Shown: positions 1 to 8,421 of the stretch, piece by piece
Layout of the letters: every line of letters begins with the position of its first letter
How positions within the stretch are numbered: the stretch's first letter is position 1
Origin: Bacteroidota bacterium
Lineage (GTDB): Bacteria > Bacteroidota > Bacteroidia > Bacteroidales > JAGONC01
Length of the DNA stretch: 61,360 nt
Assembly (NCBI GenBank): GCA_026391695.1
Contig: JAPLDP010000020.1
Span: forward strand, 1-61,360
Direction of reading: 5' to 3'
The notes under the pieces: model-generated
What the model saw: only the letters and a program-made list of their open reading frames with translations
The model's database searches: none
What the model was told of the DNA's origin: nothing
Position numbers and translations under genes: made by a program

Positions 1-187
1 CTGAACAATGAATTTTGTCAAAACAAAAACTGCATCAATATCTTACAAATTATCCCAGCTTGCCTAATTTTTTGTATTCGTCCTGGAAATAGTATAGCTT
101 TTTATCCGAATTTTGGATTTATGAATTATTCAGGCTAAATACGGCACCCTGAATTTTATAAGAATGATCTTGAAATATCGGAGACAA

Positions 188-325
188 TTAAATCGGACAA
201 AACCAATCAAAATCCTTATCATCCTCTTTCGCCGATGCCATTTCGTCGCTTTTCCCTTTAACTAATTGCTCATAGTAGCCGAAAACTTCTGATTCAAAAT
301 CAGAAAGCGTTTTGCTGGTCTTCAT
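188..325 (-). CDS. small acidic hypothetical protein (45 aa)
   Basis: Reads from an ATG at 323-325 to a TAA at 188-190. The product begins MKTSKTLSDFESEVFGYYEQ and continues with an acidic, lysine-rich stretch ending in DWFCPI. It has no signal peptide or membrane segment, and I recognise no family. The coding-like composition amid AT-rich sequence is the only support. There is no SD, which is normal for Bacteroidetes. It could equally be the end of a decayed gene. Confidence 0.3.
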   Translation of the reverse strand: MKTSKTLSDFESEVFGYYEQLVKGKSDEMASAKEDDKDFDWFCPI

Positions 326-810
326 AACATATTTATTAGTGTTTCTATATTAAGAAAAGGTATAATGAAATTACGTGCCACAAATTCACGATCCTTTACG
401 ATTAATGCAATATATTATATTTCAGCTACTTCCCGATCCAAATCTTAGTCAAAGAAAGATAATATATTTTATCTATCCATTATATTTAATGGTTAGCTTT
501 AATAATAACGGCATTCATTTAAACTTATTTATTGTAATTTTGTTGCATAAAATAAAAAAAAATTTGGCAGACTTTTTACAATCTGATATAAAATTCAGCA
601 GGAAAGAAATTCTCAATGACCACCGGTTTGCCAGTGAAAGCCGTCAGGCCAGCCTGCTGGGAAAGTATCCGAAGATATTCTAATCACCTAAAATTTAGGA
701 AAGACAACAGAAAACCTTGGTATATAAATTGACCTATGCATGCCTTCTTTCAGGATTTTTATATTTTTGCAGGCATTATGTACAGCAAAACTGACCGCAG
801 GGGTGTGATA

Positions 811-855
811 ACATTGCGATCTTTGCGCAAGCCTTTGCGTACATTGCGGTATTAA
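811..855. repeat. TTTGCG short-period repeat, single arm
   Basis: TTTGCG/TTGCGG units recur about every 10 bp just upstream of the TPR gene. This matches the right arm of the longer inverted repeats at 20458-20580, 22484-22656 and 51766-51889. Only one arm is present here. Confidence 0.5.
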
Positions 856-891
856 ATAGTTTCAAAATCAGAACATTCAAACAATCACCCT

Positions 892-1869
892 ATGAAAAAC
901 ACAGTCATGAAATTAACTGGCACCTGTATTCTTTTTGCCGGCTTGTCGCTAACACTTTATAGCCAGAGTGCTGAAGAAATCATCAACCTTTATAATGAAG
1001 GTGCCAAAGTGGCCAATACCAATACAAAAGCTGCTGTTGACAGTTTTACAAAAGTCGTTGGCATGTGTAAACAGGTAAATGACACAGCAGCCGCTAAGGT
1101 ATGTCAGTTGGCGCAGACACAATTGCCTGCGTTGCAGTTCAAATATGCCTCCGAGCTCTATACATCTCAGAAACTTGACTCGGCCATTGCGAATTTCGAG
1201 AGAGCCCTGCAATTTTCCGAAACATACGGCGATGAGCAAACTAAAGGCAAAGCTATCGATAACCTTTCTAAACTTTATCTGTCGCTGGGTAATAGTTTCT
1301 ATAAAGCCGAGGATTTCGCCAATGCCACAATCAACCTCGATAAGGCCCTGTCATTTAATCCGAAATATGCTCGGGCATTTCTTACCAAAGGTATGATCTT
1401 CAAGAAACAGAATAATACCGAAGCTATGAAGGATGCCATGGATAAGGCCATTGCCTATGCTACAGAAACTGCAGATGAAAAAACAACCAATGCGGCTAAA
1501 AAGACTATGAAAGACTTTTATCTGGTCAAGGCCAATGATGCTGTAAAAGCTAAATCCTTTAAAACTACCTTGGACATGCTGGATATGTCGAAGGGATATG
1601 ACGACACCGACCCGAATCTTTACTACCTGTATGCTGTGGCTTATAATAATCTGTCGGAATGGGATAAAGCCATTGCCTCAGCACAGAAAGGCATAGAACT
1701 GGAAGCCAATACCAAGGAGGCCAGGGCTAAGTTCTATTTTGAACTGGGCAATGCCCAGCTGGGTAAGAATGATAAAACCGCTGCCTGTTCTGCCTATAAA
1801 AACGCAAAATTCGGAAGCTTTGTCGAACAGGCTAAATATCAGATCGAAACAGTTCTTAAATGTAACTAA
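892..1869 (+). CDS. secreted tetratricopeptide-repeat (TPR) protein
   Basis: A 325-residue protein with an N-terminal signal peptide (hydrophobic core LTGTCILFAGLSLTL, likely cleavage near YSQ-SAEE). The rest is all helical: at least four TPR-like helical pairs, for example around residues 80-115, 125-170 and 235-275, with the usual A/G and Y/F spacing. TPR proteins are scaffolds, and no catalytic motif is visible. It probably acts in the periplasm. A second ATG at codon 6 is possible, but the first gives a normal signal peptide. It is followed by two + strand genes at gaps of 30 and 2 bp, so it likely opens an operon. Its specific partner is unknown. Confidence 0.8.
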   Translation: MKNTVMKLTGTCILFAGLSLTLYSQSAEEIINLYNEGAKVANTNTKAAVDSFTKVVGMCKQVNDTAAAKVCQLAQTQLPALQFKYASELYTSQKLDSAIANFERALQFSETYGDEQTKGKAIDNLSKLYLSLGNSFYKAEDFANATINLDKALSFNPKYARAFLTKGMIFKKQNNTEAMKDAMDKAIAYATETADEKTTNAAKKTMKDFYLVKANDAVKAKSFKTTLDMLDMSKGYDDTDPNLYYLYAVAYNNLSEWDKAIASAQKGIELEANTKEARAKFYFELGNAQLGKNDKTAACSAYKNAKFGSFVEQAKYQIETVLKCN

Positions 1870-1899
1870 AGGATAAGATGTCCTTTCAAATTCATATAC

Positions 1900-2469
1900 A
1901 TGTACACCGTCGAACCATTTTATCTGTGGTGCAGCCTTTATGTGGCATCCGAAGATGAAAATTCACCGTTCTATGGCCGTGTCTATAATGAATTCGAATG
2001 TGTAAACACCATTTATAATTATTATATTCATCCCCAGTGGGATGATATTGGATCTCCAACACTCTATATTAAAATCCTCTTTGCTGATTATACCAGACAT
2101 TTCTGCGTTATAGAGCTTATGGGCGAATGGAACGATACACTCCATAATGACATTATGTACCTGAAAAGGAATATCATTGAACACCTTGAGTACGCTAAAA
2201 TCAATAAATTTATCCTCATCGGTGAAAATGTCCTGAATTTTCATTCTTCTGATGACTCGTATTACCAGGAATGGTTAGAGGATATCGAAGAAGGCTGGAT
2301 TGCCGCTGTGGGATTCCGCGATCACGTCATCAGGGAATTTTTTGATGCACGAATTGATTATTATATAGCCTTCAGTGATGAGCTGGACGACATCAACTGG
2401 CGGTCATTCAATCCGGTTCATTTATTTGAGAAGGTAGAAAGCCTGATGGTCAAACGACTGAATCCTTAA
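1900..2469 (+). CDS. conserved hypothetical protein (189 aa)
   Basis: A soluble acidic protein of 189 residues without signal peptide or membrane helix, rich in Tyr, Asp and Glu. The middle (residues about 65-110) alternates strands and helices, with a hydrophobic strand KFILIGENVL, which suggests an alpha/beta fold. I do not recognise the family; it looks like a Bacteroidetes-specific conserved protein. Its stop lies 2 bp before the acylphosphatase start, so the two are probably translated from one message. No function is assigned. Confidence 0.7.
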   Translation: MYTVEPFYLWCSLYVASEDENSPFYGRVYNEFECVNTIYNYYIHPQWDDIGSPTLYIKILFADYTRHFCVIELMGEWNDTLHNDIMYLKRNIIEHLEYAKINKFILIGENVLNFHSSDDSYYQEWLEDIEEGWIAAVGFRDHVIREFFDARIDYYIAFSDELDDINWRSFNPVHLFEKVESLMVKRLNP

Positions 2470-2471
2470 TT

Positions 2472-2741
2472 ATGACCAAATTACTTCATATCAGGATATA
2501 CGGAAGGGTACAAAATGTCGGATTCAGATATTCTGCCCGGCAGACTGCCCTGAAATATGGGATCAACGGTTACGCAAAGAATGAGCCGGATGGTTCGGTG
2601 ATCATTGTCGCAGAAGGAGAGGAAGACATGCTCGATAGGTTCGTGGAATGGTGCCGCAATGGACCCTCCTGGGCAATAGTAGACCAGGTTCTGGCCCATG
2701 AAGAGCCTGTTATGAATTATAAGTTTTTCGAGATTAAATGA
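2472..2741 (+). CDS. acyP: acylphosphatase
   Basis: Hydrolyses acyl phosphates to carboxylate and phosphate in the cytoplasm. At 89 residues it has the usual family length, with the signature GRVQNVGFRYS at residues 11-21. Arg19 is the phosphate-binding residue and Asn37 (in AKNEPDGS) the one that positions the catalytic water; both are present. The start follows the upstream stop by 2 bp. Its last 8 bp overlap the 3' end of the convergent mnmD gene. Assignment is secure at family level; the physiological substrate is unknown. Confidence 0.95.
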   Translation: MTKLLHIRIYGRVQNVGFRYSARQTALKYGINGYAKNEPDGSVIIVAEGEEDMLDRFVEWCRNGPSWAIVDQVLAHEEPVMNYKFFEIK

Positions 2742-3408
2742 TTTTTCTTGCCCGTGTCATCTCCTTTTTACCTGGTGCTCCCGGTAATTTTTCAATCTGA
2801 AAACCGGCACTTTTCATTGCTCTTCTCACAGAGCCACTGGCACAATAAGTGACAAGAATGCCACCAGCTCTCAAACATGAGAACAACTTGCTGAAGACCT
2901 CTTCTGTCCACATCCCAGGTTGCGCATGGGGCCCGAAAACATCAAAATATATGCAGTGAAACTCATTGTCGTTCAGATTGCCATCTAAAATTTCGCGTTG
3001 AATTTTAAGCAGTTCAAAATTATCACGGAACCTGGCCTTTTTATTCCATGGCAGGCGATGCAGCGATAAAAACCATTCCTCACCTGCGGTTTCCTGTATA
3101 ATACCTCCATAATTCAGCTTTGAACAGACCTCGTTATCAACAGGATCAGGTTCAAAAGCAGTATAAGAAATATTTAATCCACATTTTTCTGCTTCTATAC
3201 ACGACAGGAAAGCGTTTAAGCCGGTGCCGAAACCGACTTCCAAAATGGAAAGCGACTTTTCTACCTTTGATACAAAGAGCAATCCATTGTTGATATATAC
3301 ATGCATAGACTCAGCTATGGCGCCGAATTTTGAATGATAATGCTCATTCAGTGAAGGCACAAAAAGAGTGTGAGAACCGTCACCGGTGATGATCAGACGT
3401 GTTTCCAT
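2734..3408 (-). CDS. mnmD: tRNA 5-methylaminomethyl-2-thiouridine methyltransferase MnmD
   Basis: SAM-dependent methyltransferase for the last step of mnm5s2U formation at the tRNA wobble position. The 224-residue protein has the MnmD/DUF752 layout: an N-terminal substrate region (residues 1-45, with NEHYHSKFGAIAES), the SAM-binding loop LEVGFGTGLNAFL at about 56-68, and the downstream FDVFGPHAQPGMW motif. Many proteobacteria fuse this domain to an oxidase as MnmC; here it stands alone, as is usual in Bacteroidetes. It lies 9 bp after a lipoprotein gene on the same strand and ends convergently with acyP. Confidence 0.9.
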   Translation of the reverse strand: METRLIITGDGSHTLFVPSLNEHYHSKFGAIAESMHVYINNGLLFVSKVEKSLSILEVGFGTGLNAFLSCIEAEKCGLNISYTAFEPDPVDNEVCSKLNYGGIIQETAGEEWFLSLHRLPWNKKARFRDNFELLKIQREILDGNLNDNEFHCIYFDVFGPHAQPGMWTEEVFSKLFSCLRAGGILVTYCASGSVRRAMKSAGFQIEKLPGAPGKKEMTRARKII

Positions 3409-3417
3409 CCTAAATCA

Positions 3418-4716
3418 TTATTTGTTGTATAACAGATGGGCATTACGGATGGTATCAGCCATAGTAATAGTAGAGATAAGATCGGGCACAGGAAAACCAT
3501 ATATTTCGATTTGCAAACCATGCACAACATAGAGTTGACTGAATAGTCCATCAAACAGTAACGAACCGGCTGAAGAAGCATTCCCATATTGCAGGAGGCT
3601 ATTGTGGTCATATCTGTACCAGTATATCCCGTTTTCTGTTCCAATGATCACATTAGAATGATCAACAGCCACACTCGACATGATCATGCCATATGTAAAC
3701 GTATGCGGCTCCGATAAGTTATTCGTCGCAGTATTATAAAGCCTGATACATCCACCGGCTGAAGTATTGCCCACTACGTAGGCTTCATCGCTGTCTTTAT
3801 AATGAAAATTGATGACTTCGATACCGGACTGAACCTGCCCTTTCAGTACGCCGCTCACCAGGTAGTACGCCGACACCCAGCGCTTATAGCCTGATCTTTC
3901 AGCAATGTCGGCAAGAACAATATCATCATGCAGAAAAACACGTGCAGGTGACAGTACATCCGAAAATGGTGTGGCAAATTTAATCACCCCGCTTCCATCA
4001 TAGGCCCTGATGAAACCATTCCGGAAAGAAACGAAAACCAGGCTCTCATCCGAATATATATTCCTCTTTAAATGGAACGGAGGATTGATCATGGGCTCAA
4101 CAGACCATAGCGGAGCAAAACCGTCAAGATCATAAACCTGCATATTTATCGTATAATTACCCGAAAAATATAACTGCTGATGCCGTGAACTGATATCCGA
4201 AGCGGAATAATCACCCTGCACAGTATAAAGGTATTCCGCAGAAGTGCTGTTCTTTACTGAATAAATGTCAATGTCATCCTGCCTATCTGTCAGTATGATA
4301 ATCTTTTGCAATTCCATGGGTACTTCAGTGATATTCAGCCTGACATAACCATTAGCTGTATTCACGCCATCAAAAGCTGTGATCATCAGAAAGTACATCC
4401 CGCTTTCCAGATGAATATCGTTGATGATATACTGTTCATCGATCGTAAAACTTTTCGACTGCGGAAAATAGGAAAATCCATAAATGACCGGTGTGAGATG
4501 ATCGTTTACAAGTGCAACCTTAATGCTTTCAATAGCCGTTTCATCTGAAACCGACGCCAGCACATGAATAGTGTCAAAAACATTAAAATTACCATCACCG
4601 GAGGGTGACAAAATCGTAATTTCCGGATCAATAGTATCACTATTCTCTTTACAGGCAAAAAAAAGAGACATCAGGATAAAAAATATCAGAACTGATTCAA
4701 TGGAGCGGATATGCAT
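3418..4716 (-). CDS. putative surface or periplasmic lipoprotein, propeller-like
   Basis: A 432-residue protein with a lipoprotein signal peptide ending in SLFFAC (Cys22). An Ig-like segment follows (about 28-130, starting DPEITILSPSGDG). The rest, about 135-425, consists of repeated beta-strand blocks resembling a beta-propeller with quinoprotein-like or WD-like sequence. No catalytic residues are evident. It probably sits on the outer membrane. It is transcribed ahead of mnmD with a 9-bp gap and diverges from the exonuclease gene, so the 83-bp AT-rich gap at 4717-4799 should hold both promoters. Confidence 0.7.
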   Translation of the reverse strand: MHIRSIESVLIFFILMSLFFACKENSDTIDPEITILSPSGDGNFNVFDTIHVLASVSDETAIESIKVALVNDHLTPVIYGFSYFPQSKSFTIDEQYIINDIHLESGMYFLMITAFDGVNTANGYVRLNITEVPMELQKIIILTDRQDDIDIYSVKNSTSAEYLYTVQGDYSASDISSRHQQLYFSGNYTINMQVYDLDGFAPLWSVEPMINPPFHLKRNIYSDESLVFVSFRNGFIRAYDGSGVIKFATPFSDVLSPARVFLHDDIVLADIAERSGYKRWVSAYYLVSGVLKGQVQSGIEVINFHYKDSDEAYVVGNTSAGGCIRLYNTATNNLSEPHTFTYGMIMSSVAVDHSNVIIGTENGIYWYRYDHNSLLQYGNASSAGSLLFDGLFSQLYVVHGLQIEIYGFPVPDLISTITMADTIRNAHLLYNK

Positions 4717-4799
4717 CAGAAAAAAAATGATACAGTTGAGGTTTTTAGGCGATTATGATTAATTTTATAAATAAATAAAACAAGCACTAAATTACTATT

Positions 4800-5513
4800 A
4801 TGTTGAACAACGTTGTATTGGAAAATATCCTGATCATCGATATTGAAACGGTTCCCTGTTACCCTGAATATGACATGATGCCGGCCGGGCTTCAAAAACT
4901 ATGGGATCATAAGGCTGAATGGATCAGAAAAAAGGATGACGATACACCTGCTTCTCTTTATGAAAGGGCCGGAATTTATGCTGAATTTGGAAAGGTGGTA
5001 TGTATCTCGGCAGGATTTCTGAAAGGCCAGGAATTCCGGATCAAATCTTTTTATGGCGAGGAGGAAAAACCTGTTCTTGAAGAGTTCGCTACGCTCCTTA
5101 AAACCTATTTCAACAGGACCGATAAGCTATTATGTGCCCATAATGGTAAGGAATTTGACTTTCCGTTTCTGGCCAGGCGTATGATGATCAATGGATTGAG
5201 GATGCCTGAAATCCTGGATACATCAGGCCGCAAGCCTTGGGAGACAAGGCATCTGGATACCATGGAGTTATGGAAATTCGGTGACCATAAAAACTATGTG
5301 TCACTGGATCTGCTGACAGCGATTCTGGATATCCCAACCCCAAAGGATGACATTACAGGAGCCGACATATGCCGCATTTACTGGAAGGATCATGATTTGC
5401 CAAGAATCGTGAAGTATTGCCGGAAAGATGTCATCGCCGTTGCCCAGGTACTTATGCGGTTTAGAGAGGGAGAAGCAATACCGGATGACAAAATAATCTT
5501 TGTCGACAATTAA
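4800..5513 (+). CDS. PolB-like 3'-5' exonuclease (DEDDy family)
   Basis: Predicted to remove nucleotides from 3' ends of nucleic acid in the cytoplasm. The 237-residue protein carries the three exonuclease motifs: ExoI IDIETVP (Asp14, Glu16), ExoII in CAHNGKEFDFPFLARRM, and ExoIII YCRKDV near the C terminus. This matches the stand-alone family related to the proofreading domain of B-family polymerases (DNA_pol_B_exo2 type). It is a single-domain protein of normal length with no neighbouring polymerase. There is no SD at the start; the divergent AT-rich gap upstream likely carries the promoter. Confidence 0.85.
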   Translation: MLNNVVLENILIIDIETVPCYPEYDMMPAGLQKLWDHKAEWIRKKDDDTPASLYERAGIYAEFGKVVCISAGFLKGQEFRIKSFYGEEEKPVLEEFATLLKTYFNRTDKLLCAHNGKEFDFPFLARRMMINGLRMPEILDTSGRKPWETRHLDTMELWKFGDHKNYVSLDLLTAILDIPTPKDDITGADICRIYWKDHDLPRIVKYCRKDVIAVAQVLMRFREGEAIPDDKIIFVDN

Positions 5514-5590
5514 AATCCGGTTTTTCTGATTTAAACATCATATTTTTTCCATATTTGTTGTTCAAACCTCTTTTCCTTTTAAATCTTCTG

Positions 5591-5598
5591 TATATTTG
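5591..5598 (+). promoter_or_regulatory. Bacteroidetes-type -7 box for the FKBP gene
   Basis: TATATTTG fits the TAnnTTTG -7 consensus of the primary Bacteroidetes sigma factor. It lies 24 bp before the ATG at 5623. A clear -33 TTG box at normal spacing is not evident, so the call rests on the -7 box and its position. Confidence 0.45.
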
Positions 5599-5622
5599 CC
5601 GCTTCATTTTAAAATTTAACAC

Positions 5623-6333
5623 ATGAAAAAAATCACGATTCTAAGTCTGTCTATTCTTTTTGTAATGGCCTTCATGAGTGAAAGTTGCGCCCAGAAGAAA
5701 AAAGGCAAATCAGCAGCAATGAAAAACAGAAGCGACACCATTAGTTATATCATTGGAAGAGATATCGCTACCAAGCTGAAAACGTTTCCAACCGATTTTA
5801 ATGCAGAAATCATCTACCAGGCGATATTAGATGAATTTGAAGGCAAAGAACTATTATTTACACCAAAGGTGAGTGATTCGCTGATGGGTCTTTTCCAGCA
5901 GGAAATAATGGGAAAACAGCAAGCAGCAGAGCAGGAAAACCTCCAGAAAACAAAAGCAGCCAGCGCCGTGTTTCTGGCTGAAAATAAATCAAAAGAAGGT
6001 GTGATAGAATTACCCAGTGGCCTGCAATATAAAGTTATCACTCCCGGCCAGGGGAAAAATCCAGTCAAAACTGATTCCGTCACCGTTCATTACAAAGGTT
6101 CTCTCGTCGACGGCACCGTCTTCGATTCATCTTACGACCGCGGCCAGCCTATAACCTTCAAGCTTAATGCGGTCATTCCGGGATGGAGCGAAGGCGTACA
6201 GCTCATGAAACCCGGTGCAAAATATATCCTGTATGTTCCTCCACAAATGGGTTATGGTGATAATCCCGTGGGACCGATACCAGCTGGTTCGACTTTGATC
6301 TTTGAAGTAGAGTTACTTTCCATTAATAAATAG
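5623..6333 (+). CDS. FKBP-type peptidyl-prolyl cis-trans isomerase, exported
   Basis: Catalyses proline isomerisation during folding outside the cytoplasm. The 236-residue precursor has a signal peptide (residues 1-24; SESC-AQ could be a lipobox). The helical FKBP_N dimerisation region follows at about 35-110, then the FKBP domain at about 140-234 with VHYKGSLVDGTVFDSSYDRG, VIPGWSEGVQLM and the PPQMGYGD segment that forms the active pocket. This resembles FkpA or Mip. The following 80 bp are a palindromic heptad repeat. Confidence 0.92.
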   Translation: MKKITILSLSILFVMAFMSESCAQKKKGKSAAMKNRSDTISYIIGRDIATKLKTFPTDFNAEIIYQAILDEFEGKELLFTPKVSDSLMGLFQQEIMGKQQAAEQENLQKTKAASAVFLAENKSKEGVIELPSGLQYKVITPGQGKNPVKTDSVTVHYKGSLVDGTVFDSSYDRGQPITFKLNAVIPGWSEGVQLMKPGAKYILYVPPQMGYGDNPVGPIPAGSTLIFEVELLSINK

Positions 6334-6412
6334 TTGACAGTCAGCAGTCGGCAGTCGGCAGTAAAATTATTAATCCCCGACTGCCGACCGCCGACCGCCG
6401 ACCGCCACTCCC
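6334..6412. repeat. palindromic 7-bp repeat (CAGTCGG type)
   Basis: The left arm is repeated CAGTCGG units and the right arm is the reverse complement (CCGACCG units), around an AT-rich core. The array starts directly after the FKBP stop codon and ends 1 bp before the rdgB ATG. It would fold into a GC-rich hairpin at the rdgB translation start. Related arrays lie at 7020-7110, 12910-12957, 16999-17060, 20591-20690 and 22701-22728. Confidence 0.85.
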
Positions 6413-6413
6413 C

Positions 6414-7055
6414 ATGCTCACCCTTGTCTTCGCCACCAATAACAACTTTAAGGTAACAGAAGTCAGGAACCTGATTGAAGCCCATTTAAACAGGAAGGGT
6501 TTATCAGCGGCCATTGAAATCATCGGATTGGCTGATGCAGGCTGCCATGAGGAACTCCCCGAAACCAGCGATACCCTTGAGGATAATGCCTCACAGAAAG
6601 CATTCTTTGTTTATAGAAATTTTAGTAAAAATTGTTTTGCCGACGACACGGGTCTGGAAATTGAAGCACTGAATGGCAGGCCTGGCGTCCTTTCTGCAAG
6701 ATATGCCGGAGAAGATAAAAATTTTGAAAATAACATCCGGAAAGTGCTGCAGGAGTTGCATGATATTCCTGACCGAAGAGCCCGTTTCAGAACAGTCATA
6801 TCCCTGGTCATCGATGAAAAGGAAACACGCTTTGAAGGGATTGTCAATGGCCGCATCATCACATCACCGCGGGGTTCAATGGGTTTTGGCTATGACCCTG
6901 TCTTCCTGCCCGACGGATACGATAAAACCTTCGCTGAAATGACCCTGGAAGAAAAAAATAAAATCAGCCACAGGGCAATGGCGATAAGGAAGATGATTGA
7001 ATACCTGAATGAAAATATAGTCGGCAGTCGGCAGTCGGCGGTCAGCAGTCTTTGA
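6414..7055 (+). CDS. rdgB: non-canonical purine NTP pyrophosphatase (RdgB/HAM1)
   Basis: Hydrolyses ITP, dITP and XTP to monophosphates, keeping deaminated purines out of nucleic acids. The family motifs are FATNNNFKVTEV at residues 5-16, FADDTGLEIEALNG with the metal-binding Asp pair, GSMGFGYDPVF, and a final KISHRAMA segment. Natural members end soon after this; here the last dozen residues (VGSRQSAVSS-like) are read from the CAGTCGG repeat at 7020. The tail is therefore probably an accretion. There is no SD, and the start abuts a GC-rich palindrome. Confidence 0.93.
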   Translation: MLTLVFATNNNFKVTEVRNLIEAHLNRKGLSAAIEIIGLADAGCHEELPETSDTLEDNASQKAFFVYRNFSKNCFADDTGLEIEALNGRPGVLSARYAGEDKNFENNIRKVLQELHDIPDRRARFRTVISLVIDEKETRFEGIVNGRIITSPRGSMGFGYDPVFLPDGYDKTFAEMTLEEKNKISHRAMAIRKMIEYLNENIVGSRQSAVSSL

Positions 7056-7110
7056 AGTTACCGGCGACTGTCAACTGGTTACTGGCGACTGCCGACTGGT
7101 GACTGAAGAC
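7020..7110. repeat. palindromic 7-bp repeat joining two gene ends
   Basis: Inverted arms of CAGTCGG/ACTGCCG-type units lie between the convergent genes rdgB and ddl. Each arm is translated: the left provides the C-terminal tail of RdgB, the right the last residues of Ddl. The middle 23 bp hold both stop codons. Confidence 0.85.
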
Positions 7111-8092
7111 TTCTTCTCCAGAAAGCATCCTCAATCGCCATCGAATACACTTCCCTGAGTGTCATTCCCATTGTCCTGATCTGTTTGGGTACGATACTCG
7201 CTTCGGACAGGCCAGGGACGGTGTTCACCTCAAGAAAAAACAACCGTTCTCCACTGACAATATAATCAAACCTGACAATGCCACGGCAGCTTAATTCATG
7301 ATATAAATAAGCCGATATACGTTTACATTCCTTTTCTATCGGCTCTGTCACCCTGGCTGGGGTGATTTCATCAGCCATGCCTTCAGAATATTTTGCCTCA
7401 TAATCAAAAAATTCCTTTTTACTGACGATTTCCGTCAGGGGAAAGATGATATCTGCCCCTTTGAAATTGATCATCCCGCAGGTGATTTCAAATCCACTGA
7501 TGAAATTTTCAACGACGATCTCATGGTCTTCGCCGAAAGCTTTTTCGATGGCTGCAGGCAGTTCAGAAGCTTGTTCAACTTTTGTCACGCCAACGCTGGA
7601 ACCACCGTTATTGGGTTTAACAAAACAGGGTAAACCTACACTACGGAAAATATGATCAGCATCTATTGAATCAAAACGTGTTATAAAGATCGAATCGGCA
7701 GTATTCAAGCCAAGGCAACGGGCTATCCGGTTTGTGAAATATTTGTTGAATGTCACGGCTGACGTGGTCGTTCCGCAACTGGTATAAGGGATATCCAGCA
7801 AGTCAAAATAACCCTGCAGCTTGCCATCTTCACCGGGTGTACCATGGATAGCCATAAAAACAGCATCAAAAAATATTTTCTTCCCCTTTAGGATGACGCT
7901 GAAATCATTCCTGTCAACAGACGTTTCCTCTCCTCCGTCGCCGATATAAACCCACTTTGTCCTGTCGATATAAACCATGTAGACCTCATATTTCTCCAAG
8001 TCTATCTGATCTTTGACCACTCCGGCACTTTTCAGGGATATTTCCAGCTCACCGGAGTATCCACCTGTAACAAGGGCAATATTCTTCTTCAT
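7079..8092 (-). CDS. ddl: D-alanine--D-alanine ligase
   Basis: ATP-dependent ligation of two D-alanines for peptidoglycan precursors, in the cytoplasm. The 337-residue protein has the N-terminal KNIALVTGGYSGE motif and the ATP-grasp loop KPNNGGSSVGV. The C-terminal metal- and substrate-binding segment is FFLEVNTVPGLSEASIVPKQ. The true end is near IEDAFWRR; the following residues (LQSPVGSRQ) derive from the heptad repeat. It diverges from the PASTA gene. Linkage to PASTA and RluD-like genes is common in Bacteroidetes. Confidence 0.95.
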   Translation of the reverse strand: MKKNIALVTGGYSGELEISLKSAGVVKDQIDLEKYEVYMVYIDRTKWVYIGDGGEETSVDRNDFSVILKGKKIFFDAVFMAIHGTPGEDGKLQGYFDLLDIPYTSCGTTTSAVTFNKYFTNRIARCLGLNTADSIFITRFDSIDADHIFRSVGLPCFVKPNNGGSSVGVTKVEQASELPAAIEKAFGEDHEIVVENFISGFEITCGMINFKGADIIFPLTEIVSKKEFFDYEAKYSEGMADEITPARVTEPIEKECKRISAYLYHELSCRGIVRFDYIVSGERLFFLEVNTVPGLSEASIVPKQIRTMGMTLREVYSMAIEDAFWRRSLQSPVGSRQ

Positions 8093-8212
8093 CTGGCATC
8101 ACATGTTAGGCTCTCAAAAATAATATAAATGTAGCAAGAGGCAACACTATACAAATCAAAAATTAAAGATTAAAAAGCAAAAACATAAATTTAAAATCAA
8201 AAATATAAGCGC

Positions 8213-8236
8213 CAAGCTTGTAGCTTGCAGCTAATA
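8213..8236. repeat. AGCTTGT-type heptad repeat
   Basis: Three near-identical 7-bp units (AGCTTGT, AGCTTGC, AGCTAAT). A sister array on the opposite phase lies at 12512-12544 after rluD, so the two flank the PASTA-T9SS-rluD operon. Confidence 0.6.
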
Positions 8237-8272
8237 ATCAACCATCCAACAACGGAACTATGGAATAATGCG

Positions 8273-8280
8273 TATATTTG
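8273..8280 (+). promoter_or_regulatory. Bacteroidetes -7 box for PASTA-T9SS-rluD operon
   Basis: TATATTTG matches the TAnnTTTG box. Transcription would begin near 8287, giving a 5' leader of about 135 nt that contains the structured element at 8332-8380. No convincing -33 TTG is visible. Confidence 0.45.
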
Positions 8281-8331
8281 CCCGGGTATTACAATAAAAT
8301 CAGGTTTTTCAAGTTAAATAGTGCAAAGCCT

Positions 8332-8380
8332 GGAGGAGACTCACTCCCGACGGGGTTGACTAAAAAAAAGCCTCCGTGAG
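8332..8380 (+). ncRNA. candidate H-type pseudoknot in PASTA operon leader
   Basis: GGAGG (8332-8336) can pair with CCTCC (8371-8375), and CTCAC (8340-8344) with GTGAG (8376-8380). The strands are ordered 1-2-1'-2', which is the H-type pseudoknot order, and the two 3' strands are contiguous and could stack. The long loop has a small TCCC/GGGG hairpin and a run of eight A. A simple CCTC/GAGG hairpin at 8371-8381 is the competing fold. I match it to no known riboswitch class. Confidence 0.3.
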
Positions 8381-8421
8381 GGAAAGGTCATAAGCAGCAA
8401 ATTTATCTCGCGTTAATACAC

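Larger units (their letters stand above)
1..891. other. AT-rich 5' region without a clear large gene
   Basis: No convincing long gene lies before the TPR gene. The - strand carries a 45-residue reading frame at 188-325. It also has a protein-like tail near 60-125 that ends in KKLGKLG and has an in-frame stop just upstream, so it may be a gene remnant. A + strand frame at 375-683 starts only at GTG and is AT-rich for two thirds of its length; its last 35 codons look more protein-like, so it may be a decayed gene end, but I do not call it. TTTGCG repeats follow at 811-855. Confidence 0.4.
8093..8421. other. 329-bp divergent spacer: repeats, promoter, structured leader
   Basis: From left to right it holds an A-rich stretch of about 7-8-bp units (8150-8205), AGCTTGT-type heptads (8213-8236), AACCATCC/AACAACGG-type octads (8240-8272), a TATATTTG box (8273-8280) and a leader with a possible pseudoknot (8332-8380) before the PASTA ATG. 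I see no gene. Confidence 0.6.

Noticed and set aside
375-683. A 102-residue protein on the + strand
   Set aside because: GTG start, AT-rich low-complexity first two thirds and no recognisable domain; at best a decayed gene end.
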